A stretch of DNA of 12,630 nucleotides. It comes from an uncultured Collinsella sp. Its GTDB lineage: Bacteria > Actinomycetota > Coriobacteriia > Coriobacteriales > Coriobacteriaceae. A program made the translations under genes and the position numbers. Location: the NCBI GenBank assembly GCA_902496645.1, contig CABVBR010000050.1, positions 1 to 12,630 of the forward strand, written 5' to 3'. Below the pieces are notes generated by a model that did not search any database, was not told the origin of the DNA, and saw nothing but the letters and a program-made list of their open reading frames with translations. This document shows, piece by piece, positions 1 to 7,623 of the stretch (position 1 is its first letter; each line of letters starts with the position of its first letter).

Positions 1-2420
1 GCGGCATAGACCTCGCTCACGTGGCCGTTGTCGTCCAGGATGACCACATGCGTGACAAAGCCGTAGCAAATGTGGCTCTTGGGGTTGGGCACGTCGGCAC
101 CCAGCTTGTCGGTCGGCTCCAGGTACACATAGCTAAACTCGCAGCCCTCGAGCGCCTTGATGGCAGTCGCGGGGTCCTGAGGATGCATGCCCTGGCCGGC
201 GACGAGCTCTTGCGAGCGCAGCTGATAGGCGCGGCCGTCGTCGTACTCGATCTTGACGCCGTCGCCATGGGCGGCGACCGGAGCGGTGGGCGCGGGCTTG
301 CCGGCCTCGATGCCAAACATGGCGTCGCGCAGCAGGAAGGCGGCACCGCGTACGGCCTCGCCGGTTACGACCGTCTGACGCGAGCCGGACGTGGTACCGG
401 AGTCGGGCGCGTTCTCGGTGGAGCACTCGCCGTTGGCGATACAGCGAAGCGGCAGGCCGCAGGCCTCGGCAACGTCCTGCAAAAAGACGGTGTTGCAGCC
501 CTGACCGATGTCGGACGTGGCGGCGTAGACCACGGCACGGCCATCTTCGATGCGAATCTTGCAGCGGCCGGCATCGGGCAGGCCAACGCCCACGCCGGCG
601 TTCTTCATAGCGCAGGCAATACCGGCATGGCCAGGATGCGCATAGTAGGCATCCTTGACCTCAAGCAGCGTCTCCTTCAGCGCCGTGGAGCAGTCGGCAA
701 TCTGACCGTTGGGCAAAACCTCGCCCGGCTCGATGGCGTTACGGTAGCGAATCTCCCACGGATCCAAGCCGACCTTCTCGGCCAGCAGGTCGATGAGGCT
801 CTCGAGCGCAAACTCGGACTGGCACACGCCAAAGCCACGGTACGCACCGGCCGGCGGATTGTTGGTGTAGTAGCCAAAGCCGCGAATGTCGGTGTTCTGG
901 TACTTGTAGGGGCCGACGGCATGCGTGCAGGCGCGCTCGAGCACCGGGCCGCACAGCGAAGCGTAGGCGCCGGTATCGAAGTTGATCTCGCAGTCCAGGC
1001 CGGTAAAGTTGCCCTCGACGTCGCAACCCAGTGTAAAGGTGCCGTCCATGGCGTGGCGCTTGGGATGGAACGCGAGCGACTCGGCGCGCGTGAGTTTGCA
1101 TTTCACGGGACGCTGGAACTTATATGCGGCGAGCGCGGCCAGGTGCTGGATGGACACGTCCTCCTTGCCGCCAAAGCCGCCGCCCACAAGCATGGTCTCG
1201 ACGACCACGCGCTCGGGCTCGTTGTCCCAGCCAAACATGTGGGCACACTCTTTGCGCGTGTCGTAGGCACCCTGGTCGGTCGACTGCACCTTGACGCCGT
1301 TCTTGTACGGGAAGGCAACGGCGCACTCGGGCTCCAAGAAGGCATGCTCGGTAAAGGGCGTGGTAAAGCGCTGCGTCACAGTAAACGCGCTCTCGGCCAG
1401 CGCCTTGGCGGCGTCGCCGCGCGTCACGTGACGGCTCTGGCACACGTTGTCCTTGAGCTCCACGGTGTTACCAAAGGCAAAGAAGCTGTCGTGCAGGCGC
1501 GGGGCGTCTTCGGCCCTGGCCTCGACAATGTTGCGCACGGGCTCCAACGGCTCATACTCGATCTTTACGAGCTTCTTGGCCTTCTCGAGCGTCGCCTCGT
1601 CCTCGGCAACAACCAGCACGATGGCGTCGCCCACACAGCGGGTGATATCGCCCTGGCCGATCATGACGTCCCAGTCCTGGATAAGGTGGCCGACCTGGTT
1701 GACCGGCACGTCCTCGGCGCGCAGGATGCCCACCACGCCGGGCAGGGCCTCGGCCTTGGAGGTGTCGATGGAGAGCACGCGGGCGCGCGGGTACTTGGAG
1801 CGCACGGCGCTGGCATAGGTCAGGCCCGGCTGATCGAGCTCGTCGATGTCGTCGGGGTACTTGCCCTCGCCGAGCACCTTCTTGCGCACGTCGATACGGA
1901 AGGCGCGCTTGCCCACGCCGTAGTCGTCGCCGCGCTCCAGGTCCTCATCGATCTGCTTTTCGCCGCGGAGCACCGCAGCTGCCAGCGAAATGCCCTCGAT
2001 GATCTTCTTGTAGCCGGTGCAGCGGCACACATTGCCGCGGATGGCGTACTTAATCTGCTCCTCGGTGGGCTCGGGGTCCCCGGCGATGAGCGCCGCGCCC
2101 GCCATGACCATGCCGGGGATGCAAAAGCCGCACTGCACGGCGCCCACGGCGCCAAAGGCGTACACAAAGGCCTCGCGCACGTCCTCGGGCAGGCCCTCGA
2201 CGGTCACGATGTCGCGACCGGCGGCGAGGGCGGTGGTCAGCACGCATGCCTTCACGGCCGCACCGTCCACGTGGATGGTGCAGGTGCCGCAGGCGCCCTC
2301 GGAGCAGCCGTCCTTGGCGGAGTGAATGCGCAGGTCGTCGCGCAGATAGCGCAGCAGCGGCTTGTTCTGAGTCGTCGTGCGCTCCACGCCGTTAACGGTA
2401 AAAGTGAATTCCTGTGCCAT
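1..2420 (-). CDS. xdh: Selenium-dependent-type xanthine dehydrogenase, fused 2Fe-2S and molybdenum domains (3' end cut off)
   Basis: Molybdenum hydroxylase that interconverts hypoxanthine, xanthine and urate in the cytoplasm. 806 codons are visible. Residues 1-165 hold two 2Fe-2S domains: a plant-ferredoxin type with C39, C44, C47, C59 (CSEGACGTC) and a helical one with C97, C100, C132, C134 (CGFC, CRCTG). The xanthine dehydrogenase a/b hammerhead begins near 175, and molybdopterin-binding motifs follow: GGGFGGKE at 413-420 and AYRGFG at 526-531. The FAD domain of classical three-domain enzymes is absent, as in the XdhD/Se-dependent XDH families. The ATG is preceded by GAAGGGA and lies 12 bp after the ferredoxin stop. 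The frame is still open at the left edge. By comparison with XdhD (about 950 aa) perhaps 100-150 residues are missing, including the catalytic glutamate. Selenium in this family is a labile ligand, not selenocysteine, and no in-frame TGA is seen. The family assignment is firm; the selenium dependence is inferred from the ygfK/ssnA neighbours. Confidence 0.9.
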   Translation of the reverse strand, partial: MAQEFTFTVNGVERTTTQNKPLLRYLRDDLRIHSAKDGCSEGACGTCTIHVDGAAVKACVLTTALAAGRDIVTVEGLPEDVREAFVYAFGAVGAVQCGFCIPGMVMAGAALIAGDPEPTEEQIKYAIRGNVCRCTGYKKIIEGISLAAAVLRGEKQIDEDLERGDDYGVGKRAFRIDVRKKVLGEGKYPDDIDELDQPGLTYASAVRSKYPRARVLSIDTSKAEALPGVVGILRAEDVPVNQVGHLIQDWDVMIGQGDITRCVGDAIVLVVAEDEATLEKAKKLVKIEYEPLEPVRNIVEARAEDAPRLHDSFFAFGNTVELKDNVCQSRHVTRGDAAKALAESAFTVTQRFTTPFTEHAFLEPECAVAFPYKNGVKVQSTDQGAYDTRKECAHMFGWDNEPERVVVETMLVGGGFGGKEDVSIQHLAALAAYKFQRPVKCKLTRAESLAFHPKRHAMDGTFTLGCDVEGNFTGLDCEINFDTGAYASLCGPVLERACTHAVGPYKYQNTDIRGFGYYTNNPPAGAYRGFGVCQSEFALESLIDLLAEKVGLDPWEIRYRNAIEPGEVLPNGQIADCSTALKETLLEVKDAYYAHPGHAGIACAMKNAGVGVGLPDAGRCKIRIEDGRAVVYAATSDIGQGCNTVFLQDVAEACGLPLRCIANGECSTENAPDSGTTSGSRQTVVTGEAVRGAAFLLRDAMFGIEAGKPAPTAPVAAHGDGVKIEYDDGRAYQLRSQELVAGQGMHPQDPATAIKALEGCEFSYVYLEPTDKLGADVPNPKSHICYGFVTHVVILDDNGHVSEVYA

Positions 2421-2432
2421 GACGATTCCCTT

Positions 2433-2912
2433 CTACACGCCGGCGGCGATGCCGGTGCGGTCGTGGATGGCGCCATGCGGGCAGACGACGGCGCACATGC
2501 CGCACGACAGGCAGTCCGCGCCGTCGATATGGGCGCAGTTGTCCTCGATGCGGATAGCGCCGGCAGGGCACTTTTTGGCGCACATGCCGCAACCGATGCA
2601 GCTGGTGTCGCAGATCTTGCGCGCAATGGCGCCCTTATCGGTGTTGTTGCAGCGCACCAGGATGTTCTGGTAGCCGGGAACGAAGGCAATCACGCGCTGC
2701 GGGCACGCCATGCCGCACAGGCCACAGCCCGTGCACTTGGAGCGGTCCACACGGGCGACGCCGTCGACCAGCGCGATGGCACCGTGGGGGCAAGCCGTGA
2801 CGCAGGCGCCACAGCCAATGCAGCCTTCGCTGCAGCGGGCGTCGCCGCCTGCGGAGGCGCAACCACTTCCGCAGGCAACGTAAGCCACGTGATGTTGAAT
2901 GGATTTGGCCAT
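2433..2912 (-). CDS. RnfB-like polyferredoxin with four 4Fe-4S motifs
   Basis: Small soluble electron carrier of 159 aa. Four CxxCxxCxxxC motifs are readable: C31/34/37/41, C60/63/66/70, C105/108/111/115 and C134/137/140/144, each followed by P and a hydrophobic pair as in bacterial 4Fe-4S ferredoxins. The order and linkers resemble the C-terminal cluster region of RnfB, the ferredoxin subunit of Rnf complexes: an N-terminal HVAYVAC stretch, SEGCIGCGAC, then the VRCNNTDKG linker and KICDTSCIGCG. The membrane anchor and first Fe-S domain of RnfB are missing and there is no signal peptide. It starts 11 bp after the ygfK stop and ends 12 bp before the xdh ATG, so it is almost certainly cotranscribed and translationally linked with both. 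The likely job, by inference, is to pass electrons between YgfK and Xdh. A weak AGGCGAG ribosome site precedes the ATG. Confidence 0.9.
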   Translation of the reverse strand: MAKSIQHHVAYVACGSGCASAGGDARCSEGCIGCGACVTACPHGAIALVDGVARVDRSKCTGCGLCGMACPQRVIAFVPGYQNILVRCNNTDKGAIARKICDTSCIGCGMCAKKCPAGAIRIEDNCAHIDGADCLSCGMCAVVCPHGAIHDRTGIAAGV

Positions 2913-2923
2913 AAGAGACTCGC

Positions 2924-5923
2924 CTATTTCTTAAGAAGGTACGAATAGTTGTCGCGCACGGCCCTGATGGTCAGGCGGACGGCCTCGGGCAGACCGGTGT
3001 TGACGGCATCGACCGAGACGGTGCGGACCGTACCGGCGACGCGGACCTTAAAGTGGTCCTCGTCCACGGCCAGGAAGCCCTCGTTCTCGGAGTTCTCCAT
3101 GTCCTGCTCGCTCCAGAACAGGGTGAGCTTGTCCTTATAGGGACGACCCTCCTGGTAGGGGCAGAACACGGCGCAGTTGCCGCACTCGTTGCACATGCCG
3201 TCGACATGGACGACCTGATGCTTGGCCAGGCCTGGCACCTTAATTGCCACGTTGGCGCGGTTGGGGCACACGTCGCAGCAGACCTCGCACACCGAGCCGC
3301 AGCCCAGGCAACGGGTCTTGGTGCAGTTGCGCTTGTCGCGGCAGAGCGTACCCTTGCGCTCGTAGCAGGTGTCCTCGCGGCCGGCCTGCTCGTTGCAGTC
3401 GGCGTACTTGTTAAAGTCCACGCCGGCGATGGCGCGAGCGACCTCGGCGGCGTCGGAAATAGCCTCGACCACGGTGGCAGGACCGCGACGGCAGTCGCCC
3501 GCAGCCCAGACGCCCTCGACACCGGTGGAGGTGGCGGCAAGACGGCCACGACGGTCGCGCTCGACGCCCGCGGCATCATACAGGCTGGCATCGATACCCT
3601 CACCCACGGCGCAGATCACCGTGGTGGCGGGAAGCTCAACGGTCTCGCCCGTGGCAACGGGGCTGCGACGGCCGCTTGCATCCGGCTCGCCAAGCTCCAT
3701 AACATCGCAGGTCAGCACGGCGCCGTTGAGTGCCTTGGGAGCCAGCAGCTCGCAGAACTCAACGCCGTCGGCAAGAGCAAGATCAAGCTCTTCCTCGTCG
3801 GCGGGCATCTGCTTCTTGGTGCGGCGATACACCAGGCGCACGTTCTTCACACCAGCCAGGCGCTTGGCCACGCGGGCCGCATCCATGGCGGTGTTGCCGG
3901 CGCCGATGACCACGACGTCCTCGCCCAGCTCGAGCTTCTCGCCCTTCTTGGCGGCCTCGAGGAACTCCAGCACGTCGAGCTCGGCGCCCTCGCCCAAGCC
4001 CGCAGAACCAGGCATCCAGGCGCCGGTGGCCACGACAACATCGGTAAAGCCCTGAGCCTTGAGTTCGTCGATGGACTCCACACGGGCGTTGAGCTGTACC
4101 TTGGCGCCAAAGGCCAGGCAGAGCTCGGCATCGTGGGAGATATCGTCGCTGGCGATACGGAACTCGGGGATGACGTGACGGACCACGCCGCCGAGCGAAT
4201 CGCGGGCCTCAAAGATGGTGACGGGCACGCCGGCACGCGTCAGGAAGAACGCGGTCGCCAGACCGGCCGGGCCGCCGCCGATAACGGCAACGTTGTGCTC
4301 GCCGTCGTTGGCGATAGCCTGGGCACGCAGCTTGGGCAGCACGGCGGTCATGGCCTCGCGGGCGGCCTTGAGCTTGCTGGCGCGGATCTGGGCACCCTCG
4401 AGCTCGTAGAACGCACGCTCGCAGGCACGGCCGCAGGGATGCGGGCAGATGGTGCCGGTGATGAACGGCAGGGCGTTGCGCTCGATGATGATGTTGAGCG
4501 CGTCCTCGTAGCGGCCCTCGTCAACAGCCGCCAGGTAGGCGGGAATGTCCTGCTGGATGGGGCAGCTCGTGCGGCACGGCGTGGTAAAGCAATCGTCAAG
4601 CGGGCTCTTGCCGGCGACTTTGCGGTCGGGCAGCGGGCGCAGCGGCTTCTTGTAGAGCGGGTTGGTGAGCGAATCGGTCTGAATCGCGGTCACGGCCTCG
4701 AGCGAGACACCCGCGAACGGCTTGCCATCCAGGTCGGCAAACTCGCCAGCCATCTGGCTAAAGCGCTCGTAGCCGCCGGGCTTGAGCACGTCGGTCGCCA
4801 GGGTAACGGGCCAAATGCCGGCATCGTACAGGGCGCGGATGTTGTAGACCGTAGCACCGCCGGAGTAGCTGATGCGCAGCTTGCCATCGAACTGCTCGGT
4901 AATGCGGCGAGCGGCCTCGATGGTCAGCGAGAACAGCGAACGGCCGGACATGTACATCTCGGTGGAGGGCAGCTCGTTCCTCGTCACGTCGACGGGGAAG
5001 GTGTTGGTGAGCTTGACGCCAAACTCCAAGCCTCGCTCGGCGCACAGGGCAATCAGGCGCTCGAACATGGGCACGGCGTCGGCCCACTGCAGGTCCTCGC
5101 GGAAGTGCGTGTCATCGAAAACGATGTAGTCAAAGCCCAGCTCGTTGAGGCGCTGACGGGCAAACTCATAGCCCAGCAGCGTGGGGTTGCACTTGATGTA
5201 GGTGTTGAGGCCCTTCTCGGTGATGAGGTAGGTCGCGATGCGCTCGATCTCCGCCGGCGGGCAGCCATGCAGCGTGGACTCGGTTATGGAGTTAGAGACG
5301 CGCGCCGGGATGGACTCGACAAACGCGGCGTCGACATGCTCAAACTTGTCCAGGTTGGCGAGTGCCCATGCGCGGCACTCGTTCCAGACGTCGGAGCTGC
5401 TGGCGTCCTTCATGCCCTCGATGTACGCGTCGACCTTGGGGCTCTTAATGCCCTCCAGGTCATAGCCCACCGACATGTTGAAGACAAAGCCGTCCGGGCT
5501 GCCCAGACCGTACTCGCGAGCGATCAGGTGGCAGGCAAACCATGCCTTCACGTACTCGGCAAAGGCCTGCGGAACCTCGAGCTCGGTCGACCACTCGCAG
5601 TTGTAGCACTCGTCCTGCGCCACAATGCAGGGCTTGTTGACGCAACGGGAAAGCTCCTCGCCGTCCATAACCTGAACGGTCTTGAGCTCAAAGAAGCGAG
5701 AACCGGCCACATAAGAGGCCACGATGTTCTGGGCCAGCTGCGTATTGGGACCGGCAGCCGGGCCAAACGGAGTCTCGATGCGCTCGTCAAAAATGGGAAG
5801 CGCACCCTCCTGGTTGGTCGTGACCATCTTACGCACGCCAAAGATGGCGTCCTGGGTCTTGTGCTCCTCGATGATCCAGTTCATCAGCTGCGAAAACGGG
5901 ATCGGCCTCATGATGTCGCTCAT
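2924..5923 (-). CDS. ygfK: YgfK-family iron-sulfur flavoprotein oxidoreductase
   Basis: 999 aa, close to the usual YgfK length (about 1,010-1,030). The family is often labelled putative selenate reductase subunit, but its genes sit with purine-degradation genes. Residues 1-430 look like an aldolase-type (dihydroorotate dehydrogenase-like) barrel: FGVKLTNT at 301-308, MSGRSLFSLT at 325-334, SGGATVYN at 354-361. Residues 440-840 are GltD/dihydropyrimidine-dehydrogenase-like: cluster cysteines C445, C450, C454, C493, C497, C501; FAD-binding GGGPAGLA at 549-556; NAD(P)H-binding VIGAGNTAMDAARVA at 672-686; AAGDCRRGPATVVEAI at 807-822. The C-terminus adds Cys-rich Fe-S motifs (CLGCGSVCEVCCDVCP at 872-887 and CNECGNCAVFCP at 911-922). 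The ATG at 5923 is chosen for the AGGAG site six bases upstream; a further 41 in-frame upstream codons are GC-rich with no good ribosome site. Probably feeds NAD(P)H electrons to, or takes them from, the neighbouring ferredoxin and Xdh (inference). Confidence 0.93.
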   Translation of the reverse strand: MSDIMRPIPFSQLMNWIIEEHKTQDAIFGVRKMVTTNQEGALPIFDERIETPFGPAAGPNTQLAQNIVASYVAGSRFFELKTVQVMDGEELSRCVNKPCIVAQDECYNCEWSTELEVPQAFAEYVKAWFACHLIAREYGLGSPDGFVFNMSVGYDLEGIKSPKVDAYIEGMKDASSSDVWNECRAWALANLDKFEHVDAAFVESIPARVSNSITESTLHGCPPAEIERIATYLITEKGLNTYIKCNPTLLGYEFARQRLNELGFDYIVFDDTHFREDLQWADAVPMFERLIALCAERGLEFGVKLTNTFPVDVTRNELPSTEMYMSGRSLFSLTIEAARRITEQFDGKLRISYSGGATVYNIRALYDAGIWPVTLATDVLKPGGYERFSQMAGEFADLDGKPFAGVSLEAVTAIQTDSLTNPLYKKPLRPLPDRKVAGKSPLDDCFTTPCRTSCPIQQDIPAYLAAVDEGRYEDALNIIIERNALPFITGTICPHPCGRACERAFYELEGAQIRASKLKAAREAMTAVLPKLRAQAIANDGEHNVAVIGGGPAGLATAFFLTRAGVPVTIFEARDSLGGVVRHVIPEFRIASDDISHDAELCLAFGAKVQLNARVESIDELKAQGFTDVVVATGAWMPGSAGLGEGAELDVLEFLEAAKKGEKLELGEDVVVIGAGNTAMDAARVAKRLAGVKNVRLVYRRTKKQMPADEEELDLALADGVEFCELLAPKALNGAVLTCDVMELGEPDASGRRSPVATGETVELPATTVICAVGEGIDASLYDAAGVERDRRGRLAATSTGVEGVWAAGDCRRGPATVVEAISDAAEVARAIAGVDFNKYADCNEQAGREDTCYERKGTLCRDKRNCTKTRCLGCGSVCEVCCDVCPNRANVAIKVPGLAKHQVVHVDGMCNECGNCAVFCPYQEGRPYKDKLTLFWSEQDMENSENEGFLAVDEDHFKVRVAGTVRTVSVDAVNTGLPEAVRLTIRAVRDNYSYLLKK

Positions 5924-5929
5924 AATGAG

Positions 5930-5934
5930 CTCCT
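5930..5934 (-). promoter_or_regulatory. Ribosome binding site fixing the ygfK start
   Basis: On the minus strand AGAGAGGAG is followed by a six-base spacer and ATG at 5923. This decides against the longer in-frame start at 6046, which would add 41 residues and run through the intergenic hairpins. Confidence 0.8.
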
Positions 5935-5942
5935 CTCTGTAA

Positions 5943-5996
5943 CGCCCGGCGAGACCGCGCGACGGGCGCAAATACGGTGTAGCGCTAGCACAGCGC
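5943..5996 (-). other. Hairpin-forming ygfK leader (ssnA-ygfK intergenic)
   Basis: The 149 bp between the ssnA stop and the ygfK ATG contain no gene. Two hairpins are visible: CGCCCG at 5943-5948 pairs with CGGGCG at 5963-5968, and GCGCT at 5982-5986 pairs with AGCGC at 5992-5996 over a five-base loop. Neither is followed by a T run in the minus direction, so they are not classical terminators. Possible roles are mRNA processing, stability or attenuation; no convincing promoter is seen here. Confidence 0.4.
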
Positions 5997-6072
5997 CGGC
6001 GACCCCGCGGAGGCCGCCTATGCGCGCGTCGAATGCGGCGAAACATCCGACGTGCGCGAATCTACTTGTTAA

Positions 6073-7428
6073 TTAGTAGGTGCGACCGTTGAGCGTGCTC
6101 CAGAGCTTCTTGGACTCAGCCATGGTCCACGCGTTGATCTTTTCTTCATCGATACCGACAAACTCGCGATCCTTGTACAGGACGCGGCCGTTGATGACGG
6201 TGGTGCGGCAGTTTTTGCCCATCATGCCAAAGAGCATGTGGCCGTCGATGTTCTCCTCGCCCAGCGGCGTAAAGGGCTTGTAGTCCATGACGATGACGTC
6301 GGCGGCAGCGCCAGCCTCGAGCACACCGAGCTTGCGATCGAAGTACTTGCTCGCCATCTTGGCGTTGTTCTCGAACAGCATGGTCATGGCCTCGCACCAG
6401 CCCACGTTGGGCATGGCGGCGTTGTGTCGCTGAATGATCAGGAAGACCTTAAGGCTCTCGAGCATATCGTGGGTGTAGGCGTCGGTGCCCATGCACACGG
6501 GGATGCCGCGGCGGAAGAACTCGAGCACGGGAGCGCAGCCCACGGCGTTGCCCATATTGGATTCGGGGTTGTTGACGAGCCAGGTGCCGGACTCTTTGAC
6601 GATATCCATCTCGGCGGGCGTCACGTGGATGCAGTGGCCGAGCATGGTGTCGGGACCCAGCAGGTTGTGCTGCAGCAGGCGCTCGACGGGGCTGATGCCG
6701 CCGCGGTTGAGGCGGGAATCCCACACGTCATTCATGCCCTCGCACACATGGATGTGGAAGCCGGTCAGACCGTTGTTGGCCTCGGCCATCTTGTCCATGG
6801 TCTCGTCCGACAGCGTAAAGGTGGCGTGACCGCCAAACATGGCGGCGATCATGTGGTTGTCGTTATCGCGACGCTCCTTGGCGGCCCACTGGGCAAACTC
6901 GGCGTTCTCGGCAATGGCCTGGTCGCATTTTTCCTGGCCGCGGCGGTCGGAGACCTCGTAGCACAGGCACGAACGCATGCCCAGCTCCTGAGCTGCATCC
7001 TTAATGGTAAAGAGGCTTCCCGGGATTTCGCAGAAGCTCGCATGGTGATCGAAGATCGTGGTGACGCCATCGCGGATGGAGTCAAGAATCGTGGCATAGG
7101 CGCTGGCCTTGGTGCCGTCGAGCGTCAGGTTGTCGTCGATCTTCCACCACTGCTGCTCAAGATTCTCCAGGAAGTTGGTGGGGTTGCAGCCCTTAATGGC
7201 AAGGCCGCGGGCCAGACCCGAGTAGATGTGGGTGTGGCAATTGATGAGTCCGGGCATGATGAGGTTGCCCTGGGCGTCGACGTACTCGGCATCCGGGTAC
7301 TTGGCCTTGAGCTCGCACTCGGGGCCCACTTCGACGATCGTATCTCCGTCAATGGCGACCGCACCGTTGGGAATGAACGGGGTCTGAGCGTTGCGAGTAA
7401 AGACGGAACCGTTAGCGACCAGAAGCAT
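6073..7428 (-). CDS. ssnA: SsnA-family metal-dependent amidohydrolase
   Basis: 451 aa, close to the usual SsnA length (about 440). An amidohydrolase-superfamily enzyme related to guanine deaminase and chlorohydrolases, predicted to hydrolyse a C-N bond in a purine ring or derived intermediate in the cytoplasm; the exact substrate is not established. Metal-binding motifs are intact: NCHTHIYSGLARGL with H65 and H67, FHIHVCEG with H225/H227, LGHCIH with H265/H268, and MGTDAYTHD with D316. The N-terminal beta domain (1-60) and C-terminal segment (GAAADVIVMDYKPFTPL) complete the composite fold. The ATG at 7428 has AAGGGAG five bases upstream; an in-frame ATG six codons earlier (7446) would place that site inside the gene. 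It sits between the permease and ygfK in the same direction, the arrangement seen with E. coli-type xdhD-ygfK-ssnA loci. It is probably transcribed with the permease, although a 195 bp structured gap separates them. Confidence 0.93.
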   Translation of the reverse strand: MLLVANGSVFTRNAQTPFIPNGAVAIDGDTIVEVGPECELKAKYPDAEYVDAQGNLIMPGLINCHTHIYSGLARGLAIKGCNPTNFLENLEQQWWKIDDNLTLDGTKASAYATILDSIRDGVTTIFDHHASFCEIPGSLFTIKDAAQELGMRSCLCYEVSDRRGQEKCDQAIAENAEFAQWAAKERRDNDNHMIAAMFGGHATFTLSDETMDKMAEANNGLTGFHIHVCEGMNDVWDSRLNRGGISPVERLLQHNLLGPDTMLGHCIHVTPAEMDIVKESGTWLVNNPESNMGNAVGCAPVLEFFRRGIPVCMGTDAYTHDMLESLKVFLIIQRHNAAMPNVGWCEAMTMLFENNAKMASKYFDRKLGVLEAGAAADVIVMDYKPFTPLGEENIDGHMLFGMMGKNCRTTVINGRVLYKDREFVGIDEEKINAWTMAESKKLWSTLNGRTY

Positions 7429-7433
7429 GAATG

Positions 7434-7440
7434 CTCCCTT
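7434..7440 (-). promoter_or_regulatory. Ribosome binding site fixing the ssnA start
   Basis: AAGGGAG on the minus strand, five bases before the ATG at 7428. It overlaps codons of the alternative upstream start (7446), which argues for the shorter 451-residue protein. Confidence 0.75.
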
Positions 7441-7484
7441 CAACATCAGGGGCGGGGTTTGACACCTCTGACATGGCGGAGTGC

Positions 7485-7606
7485 GAAGCGCCGGCCTACA
7501 CCGGAAACGGGCCCTCTCCCGTCAACGCTTCACCAAAGGGACAAACCCTTTGAAGTGCGGCTTGGCGCCGCATGGCGTCGGCGGACGAGGCGATGCGCCC
7601 GCCGAC
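7485..7606 (-). other. Structured RNA candidate in the permease-ssnA gap
   Basis: The 195 bp between the permease stop and the ssnA ATG carry no gene but fold strongly on the minus-strand transcript. (A) GUCGGCGG/CCGCCGAC, an eight-base stem at 7577-7584 and 7599-7606. (B) 7528-7555, an outer CUUCA/UGAAG stem, an inner AAGGG/CCCUU stem and a UUUGU loop. (C) A three-way junction at 7485-7531, closed by GAAGCG/CGCUUC, with hairpins ACGGG-AGAGGG-CCCGU and CCGG-UGUAGG-CCGG. B and C compete for the same GAAG bases, so they are mutually exclusive. No U run follows A, so it is not a classical terminator. It does not match the riboswitch consensus sequences I know. The role is unknown; leader control or processing is possible. 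Confidence 0.45.
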
Positions 7607-7623
7607 GAATAGCACCGAATTGG

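Noticed and set aside
1..2420. Selenocysteine codon in xdh
   Set aside because: No in-frame TGA is seen. Selenium in this enzyme family is a labile non-Sec cofactor.
21..2948. 975-codon plus-strand open frame antisense to xdh and the ferredoxin gene
   Set aside because: It mirrors the minus-strand genes, which have intact family motifs. The frame is a GC-rich shadow with no recognisable domains.
3053..6076. 1007-codon plus-strand open frame antisense to ygfK
   Set aside because: Its translation is Ala/Gly/Val/His-rich low-information sequence, as expected opposite a GC-rich gene. The ygfK frame explains the region.
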